Source: GCA-002694895 sp964436345 (GTDB taxonomy: Bacteria; Chloroflexota; Dehalococcoidia; Lucifugimonadales; GCA-002694895). From it: a DNA stretch of 10,774 nt. The DNA lies in contig CAYTCC010000045.1 of NCBI GenBank assembly GCA_964436345.1, positions 1 through 10,774 on the forward strand, in the 5' to 3' direction. Below are positions 6,437 to 10,774 of this stretch, in pieces; positions within the stretch are counted from its first letter, which is position 1, and each line of letters starts with the position of its first letter. Below the pieces are notes generated by a model. That model had not been told where the DNA came from. It did not search any database and saw only the letters and a list, made by a program, of their open reading frames with translations. The translations under genes and the position numbers were made by a program.

Positions 6437-7947
6437 TATTTATATTTCTCCTTTAATTTATATTTCTGAATTTTTCCTACTGCAGTTAATGGAAATTTAT
6501 CAACAAATATTATTTTTTCTGGTACTTTATATGAAATTAAATTAATTTTACAAAATTCTTTAATTTCTTTAGTGCTTATTTCTTTATTTTTTGGAATTAT
6601 AAAAGCAAATATTTTATAATCCATGATCTTGTCAGGATAGCCAACAACGCTTACTTCTTTTACTTTAGGATGATTTAAAATGACATGTTCTATTTCAATG
6701 GTTGAAATATTTTCGCCGCTTCTTTTAATGACATCATTTTTTCTATCAACAAAATATATGAATTCTTCATTATCTTTATAAACAATATCACCTGTATACA
6801 ATTCATTATTAACTATAGTTTTCAATGTTGCTTCATGTTCATTTATATACCCTTTCATTAGGGTTTCATTTTGGATTCCACGTAAAACAAGTTCTCCTGC
6901 TTCAAATGAATTTAAATTTTTTCCATATTCATTTGAAATTCTATATTTATAGATATCTAAAATTTTACCCATGCTCATATTTCTAGGGTTGATTAAAGGA
7001 TTCGCAGAAATCATTCCTGTAGTTTCACTCATACCATAAATTTGAATTAAATTAATTTTAAATCTTTTCTGCCATTGTTTTAATTCTTCTTCCGATACTG
7101 ATTGTGCAAACATAATCAGTCTAATATTATTATTTTCTTCATATTTGTTTATTCCTGACAATAATAACATTCTTATAGTAGATGCAAATAATGTACTCAA
7201 AGTAACTTTGTATTTAGCTGCAATTTTAAAATAATTACTTGCAGAGAATCTAGAACATATTACAGCTGATCCACCTTTAAAGAGAATGGCAAGCAGGGAA
7301 TATTGACCATTTGTGTGAAATAATGGCAAAGTTAAATAATGCCTGTCATTTGAATTTAATCTTAATACATTGCTAACACTTTTGATTTTATTTATGTAAT
7401 TAGAATGAGTAGAAATTACTCCTTTAGGAAAATTTGTTGTACCCGATGTAAATAATATAGTTGCCTCATCAGTTAAATCTACATTGTCAGATGTAAATTG
7501 ACTATTGAATTTATTTATTAAATTCGTAAAATCCATTAGCGTGTTATTATCAAGTGTGGCAAATGATGATAAAGAATTTTTGCTTTGATCTGATTTAATA
7601 GAAATTATATTTTTTGAGCCAGATTGTTTGAACTGATATTTTAATTCTCTTGTTGTCAAATTAGGGTTTGTTGTTACAGCTACAATTCCCATTCTAAAAC
7701 AAGCTAATAATAATATTACGAAAGGAAAAGAATTTGGAATATTAATTAATAATTTGTCATTTTTCTTATAATTATTATGATTTAAATAATTACAAGTTTT
7801 AGATATTAAAATATCTAATTGACTATATGTAACTGTTTCTTCAATATTTTTATCTATATCAACAAAAATTAATGCAGTTTTAGATGGATTTTCTTTAGCA
7901 TGTAATTTTATTATTGAATCTAGATTTATAATTTCACTACTATTCAT
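6436..7947 (-). CDS. AMP-forming acid-CoA ligase (acyl-CoA synthetase family)
   Basis: This 503-residue adenylate-forming enzyme has all core motifs: A3 TSGTTNFPKG (167-176), A5 YGMSETTG (304-311), A7 YTGDI (384-388), A8 DRKNDVIKRSGENIS (401-415), and the A10 lysine Lys492 in TAVGKIQKYK. The family activates a carboxylic acid with ATP to an acyl-adenylate and then transfers it to CoA. Motifs and length fit the medium/long-chain or carnitine/crotonobetaine-CoA-ligase-like group, but the acid cannot be named. No carrier-protein domain is present, so a CoA ligase is more likely than a peptide-synthetase module. It is the first gene of the operon and is divergent by 33 bp from the CitE-like lyase gene. 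Upstream is a weak TAGTTT box seven bases before the ATG, the same spacing as the aminotransferase box. Its stop overlaps the flavoprotein start. Confidence 0.92.
   Translation of the reverse strand: MNSSEIINLDSIIKLHAKENPSKTALIFVDIDKNIEETVTYSQLDILISKTCNYLNHNNYKKNDKLLINIPNSFPFVILLLACFRMGIVAVTTNPNLTTRELKYQFKQSGSKNIISIKSDQSKNSLSSFATLDNNTLMDFTNLINKFNSQFTSDNVDLTDEATILFTSGTTNFPKGVISTHSNYINKIKSVSNVLRLNSNDRHYLTLPLFHTNGQYSLLAILFKGGSAVICSRFSASNYFKIAAKYKVTLSTLFASTIRMLLLSGINKYEENNNIRLIMFAQSVSEEELKQWQKRFKINLIQIYGMSETTGMISANPLINPRNMSMGKILDIYKYRISNEYGKNLNSFEAGELVLRGIQNETLMKGYINEHEATLKTIVNNELYTGDIVYKDNEEFIYFVDRKNDVIKRSGENISTIEIEHVILNHPKVKEVSVVGYPDKIMDYKIFAFIIPKNKEISTKEIKEFCKINLISYKVPEKIIFVDKFPLTAVGKIQKYKLKEKYK
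6447..6454 (-). promoter_or_regulatory. Strong ribosome binding site (AAAGGAGA) of the flavoprotein gene
   Basis: This is the best Shine-Dalgarno match in the window, read on the minus strand and 10 bases before the ATG at 6436. It lies within the final Lys/Glu-rich codons of the CoA ligase. Confidence 0.65.
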
Positions 7948-7954
7948 AATACCT

Positions 7955-7960
7955 AAACTA
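7955..7960 (-). promoter_or_regulatory. Candidate weak -10 box (TAGTTT) for the CoA-ligase operon
   Basis: TAGTTT fits the loose TANNNT pattern of leaderless promoters and ends seven bases before the ATG at 7947, the same spacing as the stronger box at 536-541. The match is weak. AGG at 7952-7954 could instead be a minimal ribosome site for a transcript that starts further upstream. Confidence 0.3.
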
Positions 7961-7971
7961 AACAGAAATTT

Positions 7972-7977
7972 TATAAT
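7972..7977 (+). promoter_or_regulatory. TATAAT box immediately upstream of the CitE-like lyase
   Basis: A perfect TATAAT on the plus strand ends only three bases before the ATG at 7981. Standard spacing would start transcription near 7984, just past the ATG, so either the initiation point is unusually close or the real promoter lies upstream (TAAACT at 7954-7959 is one option). No Shine-Dalgarno sequence precedes the ATG. Confidence 0.35.
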
Positions 7978-7980
7978 ATC

Positions 7981-8817
7981 ATGAGTTCATATTTATTTTG
8001 CCCTTCTAACATAGAAAAATATATAGATAATGCTATTAATAGCAATGCGACTGTTATAGTCCCGGACCTAGAAGACTCGGTACCTAACAGTGAAAAACAT
8101 TATGGCTTAGACAATATTTTAAATATATTAAAATCAAACTCTATTAAAAATAAAATCATTATTCCCCGCATAGATACTTCTTACTTAGATATTGAACTAC
8201 AAGTAAGTAAAATTACTGAACTTAATTTACATGGATTAATCATTCCTGACGTTAAAAACTCTCAGACAGTTAAAAACGTAATAAAATATATTCATAAAAG
8301 CAAACTTGGGAAAATATCTATAATCCCTTTAATTGAAAGTATTGAAGGGATTAATAATTTAAAATCGATTATTCAAGATAATAACATTAATACTATAGCA
8401 TTTGGGAAATATGATCTTGGCTTAAGTTTAGGTATTGATAGTGATGAGGCTGACAAATTAATTGATTATATTAAACTGCGCTTTGTTTATGATTCATTAT
8501 CCTTATCATGTCTCCCAATCGATACTCCCGAATTAAATATAAATAATATAAATCTATTTAAAGAAAAATGTATTATGTCTAAATCTATGGGTTTTAAAGC
8601 AAAATTTGCTGTGCATCCAACTCAATTAGATATCATCAATGATATATTTAATACATCAGAATATAATAAAGACGAAATCATTTTAATTATCAATAAATTT
8701 GAAAAATTATCCTCAGAAGGTATTGGGACATTTAAATATAAAAACAATATAATAGATCTTCCAATATATAAACATTTAAAAAACATATACGGGAGTAAAA
8801 AATATGACCAAATATAA
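7981..8817 (+). CDS. CitE-like HpcH/HpaI lyase (CoA-ester lyase family)
   Basis: This 278-residue TIM-barrel protein resembles citrate lyase beta/malyl-CoA lyase proteins. Seen: SYLFCPSN (3-10), the family N-terminus; PDLEDSV (28-34), the DLEDxV motif; Arg63 in IIIPRID; Glu119 in IPLIESIEG and Asp145 in GKYDLGLSLG, the expected Mg ligands; and FAVHPTQ (209-215). Relatives cleave beta-hydroxyacyl-CoAs such as malyl-CoA or citramalyl-CoA to acetyl-CoA plus glyoxylate or pyruvate, or make them by condensation. Length is normal for stand-alone CitE-like proteins. The residue after Arg-Ile is Asp where Asn is common, and the rest of the sequence is divergent, so the substrate may be new. The start is fixed by the N-terminal motif, since no other Met occurs before 199. 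It is divergent from the CoA ligase, and its 3' end overlaps the dehydrogenase by 14 bases, so co-translation is likely. Confidence 0.85.
   Translation: MSSYLFCPSNIEKYIDNAINSNATVIVPDLEDSVPNSEKHYGLDNILNILKSNSIKNKIIIPRIDTSYLDIELQVSKITELNLHGLIIPDVKNSQTVKNVIKYIHKSKLGKISIIPLIESIEGINNLKSIIQDNNINTIAFGKYDLGLSLGIDSDEADKLIDYIKLRFVYDSLSLSCLPIDTPELNINNINLFKEKCIMSKSMGFKAKFAVHPTQLDIINDIFNTSEYNKDEIILIINKFEKLSSEGIGTFKYKNNIIDLPIYKHLKNIYGSKKYDQI
8791..8795 (+). promoter_or_regulatory. Ribosome binding site (GGGAG) of the hydroxyacid dehydrogenase
   Basis: GGGAG lies eight bases before the ATG at 8804, inside the end of the lyase gene. It supports the overlapping start and separate ribosome entry for the dehydrogenase. 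Confidence 0.65.
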
Positions 8818-9778
8818 ATCAGATGATGATATATTCGTATTATTTGCCCACGCTAATTATCAGTTAGATATAGGATTCAAAAAACTTAATCCCCCTTATA
8901 AATCAATCCAGGTATATAACTATAATGATCTTATGAATAACATAGCTAATGCAGATGTATTAATAATATCTGGGTTATGGCAAAATGAATTGATTGATAA
9001 GGCGAAAAAATTGAAATATATTCAACTTACAGGTGTGGGTTATGATGGATATGATTTAAATCAATTGAAGAAGAATAACATAAAACTTTGCAACGCAGTA
9101 GGACTAAATAGAATAGTTGTTGCTGAGCATACTATTAGTCTTTTATTAGCTCTTTCGCGTTTCTTACATATTGCAAGAGATAATCAATTAAAAAAATATT
9201 GGGCTCCGTTTATTTCTGATCCTTTAAAAAGACAATCTGAAATTAATGGTAAAACTGTAGTTATTTTTGGACTCGGAGATATTGGCAATACTATAGCAAA
9301 ATTTTGCAAAAGTTTTGATATGAATGTTATTGGAATTAAAAGAAATACTAATATAAAATCAGATTATACCGATAAACTTTTACATACCAGTAAACTTCAT
9401 GAAGCTGTAAAAGAAGCCGACTTTTTAGTTATAAGTAGTTCATTAAACGAAGAAACTAATCAGATCATTGATAAGAAAGTATTTAATAATATGAAAGAAA
9501 CATCATATTTGGTAAATGTTGCAAGAGGAGGATGTGTAAATGAGCAAGATTTAATTGAAGCATTAAATAATAATAAAATAAAAGGTGCAGCTTTAGATCA
9601 TTTATCTACAGAACCTCTTGATATAAATAATCCATTATGGGATTTTGAAAACGTAATAATTACTCCACATACCGCAGGCGAAACTCCAAATTATGAAACA
9701 GTAATACCTGAAATATTAATAGAGAATATTGAACATTTAAAAAATGATAACGACAATTTACTTCATAGAGTTGTATAA
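8804..9778 (+). CDS. D-isomer-specific 2-hydroxyacid dehydrogenase
   Basis: This 324-residue protein has both halves of the family: a catalytic N-terminus with LTGVGYDGYD (75-84) and a Rossmann domain with GLGDIG (156-161). The catalytic triad is Arg241 (VARGG), Glu270 (DHLSTEP) and His289 (TPHTAG). The family interconverts 2-oxo acids and D-2-hydroxy acids such as glyoxylate/glycolate, hydroxypyruvate/glycerate and pyruvate/D-lactate. Strand 2 ends GIKRN (177-181), with Arg180 where NAD-specific members carry Asp, so NADP(H) is the likely cofactor, as in glyoxylate/hydroxypyruvate reductases. It overlaps the lyase gene by 14 bases. A natural reading is that it reduces the 2-oxo acid released by that lyase, but this is inference. 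Its 3' end overlaps the convergent aldolase gene by 21 bp. Confidence 0.93.
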   Translation: MTKYKSDDDIFVLFAHANYQLDIGFKKLNPPYKSIQVYNYNDLMNNIANADVLIISGLWQNELIDKAKKLKYIQLTGVGYDGYDLNQLKKNNIKLCNAVGLNRIVVAEHTISLLLALSRFLHIARDNQLKKYWAPFISDPLKRQSEINGKTVVIFGLGDIGNTIAKFCKSFDMNVIGIKRNTNIKSDYTDKLLHTSKLHEAVKEADFLVISSSLNEETNQIIDKKVFNNMKETSYLVNVARGGCVNEQDLIEALNNNKIKGAALDHLSTEPLDINNPLWDFENVIITPHTAGETPNYETVIPEILIENIEHLKNDNDNLLHRVV

Positions 9779-10492
9779 ATTTTCAAAAGATATTTTAGTT
9801 CCTTCATCTAAGAACTCTAGATCAGATCCGTAAGTAAAACATTCCGCACCCTTAGAAACAAATTCCTTAGCTACATCTAAAGATCCTGCAAATAAACCGG
9901 GTATTTTATTATTATTTTTACAAATATTGATTATTTCTTCCATTTTATCTTTTACTATTTGTGATTTTGGTGGAAAATTTGGTACTTCTCCTATTGAAAT
10001 AGCAAGATCAGATGGCCCTATCATTACTCCGTCCCATCCATTATGAGTACACATTTCAGATAAATTGTTTAAACCTTCTAATGATTCTATTTGTGGAAAT
10101 AAAAGCTGCTTGGAATGAGCATTTTCAAAATAATCTTCATATGAATTGTAATTTTCGCGTAGTCTAACTGGGCCCCAGCTTCTATTACCAATCGGTTTAT
10201 ATCTAGCAGCATCAATACAATTTTTCAAATCATTTATTGTATTGATCAAAGGGACTACCACTGCATCAGCTCCAATATCATATGCTCTGTTAATATCGGA
10301 AAAATTATTATGTCCAACTCTTATCCAAATTTTTTTATTTGTATATTTATAAATTGTTTCAATAACAAAATCTGCAGTTTCCCATGTAAAAGCTGAGTGT
10401 TGAAAATCTAAAAGCAAGAAATCAAATTTACCTTTTGCAAGGGAAATTATACTTTCTTTGGTGGGATTAAGGATTAAGGTTCCTACAATCAT
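9758..10492 (-). CDS. HpcH/HpaI-type class II aldolase
   Basis: This 244-residue protein resembles 2,4-dihydroxyhept-2-ene-1,7-dioate aldolase (HpaI) and related pyruvate-type aldolases. Seen: LLLDFQHSAF (26-35) with His32, the proposed catalytic His; Arg58 in IWIRVG; GADAVVVPLINT (74-85); GNRSWGP (102-108), a G-R-G-P-like loop; Glu136 in FPQIESLEG and Asp162 in GPSDLAISIG, the expected metal ligands. The spacing His-Arg-Glu-Asp closely follows E. coli HpaI. The position before His32 is Gln where relatives usually have Glu, a possible substrate change. The family reversibly splits 4-hydroxy-2-oxo acids to pyruvate plus an aldehyde. It is about 10-20 residues shorter than HpaI but appears complete. 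Its ATG overlaps the TGA of the upstream histidine kinase (ATGA), which fixes the start and suggests coupling. Its end overlaps the convergent dehydrogenase. Confidence 0.9.
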   Translation of the reverse strand: MIVGTLILNPTKESIISLAKGKFDFLLLDFQHSAFTWETADFVIETIYKYTNKKIWIRVGHNNFSDINRAYDIGADAVVVPLINTINDLKNCIDAARYKPIGNRSWGPVRLRENYNSYEDYFENAHSKQLLFPQIESLEGLNNLSEMCTHNGWDGVMIGPSDLAISIGEVPNFPPKSQIVKDKMEEIINICKNNNKIPGLFAGSLDVAKEFVSKGAECFTYGSDLEFLDEGTKISFENLYNSMK

Positions 10493-10774
10493 AAGTTCGT
10501 ATTAAATGTCTTGATGGATATTAATACTTCAGTTCCTTTAGATAATTCACTATTAATTGTAATAGTACCATTATGAGATTCAATTAAATATTTTACAATA
10601 GATAACCCTAATCCACTTCCACCAGATTGTCTATTTCTAGATTTGTCAGCTCTATAAAATCTATCAAAAATATATGGTAATTCTTCTTTGGAAATGCCCA
10701 TCCCATTATCTTTAATTTTTAATATTAATATATTTTTACTTATTGAAGTATCAAAAGAAATATCTCCTCCATCA
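10489..10774 (-). CDS. Sensor histidine kinase (partial, C-terminal ATPase domain)
   Basis: The reading frame enters from the right edge, and 94 residues are visible before a TGA. They form the end of a HATPase_c domain: G1 box DNGMGI (visible residues 22-27), F box IFDRFYRADKSRN (35-47), G2 box GGSGLGLSIVK (51-61), and the closing strands GTITINSE and GTEVLISI. The F-box (FDRFYRAD) and G2 forms are those of the common PhoR/OmpR-class membrane sensors. The N box, the phospho-acceptor His, any membrane segments and the sensor domain lie outside. An internal ATG at 10701 is not the start, because the homology continues upstream of it. The kinase stop overlaps the aldolase start by four bases, so both are probably on one transcript; a response-regulator gene is expected beyond the edge. 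Confidence 0.93.
   Translation of the reverse strand, partial: DGGDISFDTSISKNILILKIKDNGMGISKEELPYIFDRFYRADKSRNRQSGGSGLGLSIVKYLIESHNGTITINSELSKGTEVLISIKTFNTNL

Noticed and set aside
10489..10701. A small stand-alone ATPase-domain protein starting at 10701
   Set aside because: The same frame stays open to the right edge and continues the HATPase_c homology upstream of this Met, so this is the end of a larger histidine kinase.
1..10774. CRISPR array, tRNA/rRNA, insertion sequence, phage or defence genes
   Set aside because: No regularly spaced repeats, RNA-gene signatures, transposase motifs or terminal inverted repeats were found, and almost all bases are in genes with ordinary metabolic homology.

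Overview
This is an AT-rich, gene-dense bacterial segment, roughly a quarter to 30% G+C by eye. Every stretch is coding except for gaps of 50 bases or less. The organism is not identified by any marker here. Three things fit a streamlined, probably marine heterotroph such as an AT-rich SAR202-like Chloroflexota: the low G+C, the near-absence of spacers, and a mix of DUF3830, S9 peptidase, aldo/keto reductase, SDR and HpcH/HpaI-aldolase genes. That placement is inference only. No tRNA, rRNA, CRISPR array, insertion sequence or attachment site was seen, and no gap exceeds 300 bases.

Layout. (1) 1-528, minus: N-terminal part of a PLP-dependent class I/II aminotransferase that runs off the left edge. 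(2) 529-578: a 50-bp divergent promoter region with opposed TATAAT boxes; the minus box is placed for a leaderless mRNA. (3) 579-3889, plus: a tight operon of a DUF3830 cyclophilin-fold protein, a cytoplasmic-looking S9 prolyl-oligopeptidase-type peptidase and an aldo/keto reductase. (4) 3880-7947, minus: a four-gene operon read in the order AMP-forming acid-CoA ligase, flavin-reductase-like FMN protein, SDR oxidoreductase and AcoX/COG3199-type ATP-NAD kinase-like protein. Two of its junctions are TAATG overlaps. (5) 7948-7980: a 33-bp divergent control region. (6) 7981-9778, plus: a CitE-like HpcH/HpaI lyase overlapping a D-2-hydroxyacid dehydrogenase that probably prefers NADP(H). (7) 9758-10774, minus: a class II HpcH/HpaI-type aldolase whose start overlaps the stop of a sensor histidine kinase, of which only the C-terminus is in the window.

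How the genes may work together (inference). The ligase and lyase start back to back, which suggests joint control. A carboxylic acid could be activated to its CoA thioester, modified by the SDR and/or flavoprotein, and split by the CitE-like lyase into an acyl-CoA and a 2-oxo acid such as glyoxylate or pyruvate. The hydroxyacid dehydrogenase could then reduce the 2-oxo acid, and the kinase-like protein could affect NADP supply. The neighbouring aldolase handles related 2-oxo-acid chemistry and may be co-expressed with a two-component sensor. The DUF3830/peptidase/reductase operon looks like a separate unit for peptide or amino-acid-derived compounds, divergent from an aminotransferase. No phage, defence or mobile system was found. 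The most novel candidates are the kinase-containing CoA-ligase operon, the kinase-aldolase coupling and the compact leaderless divergent promoters.
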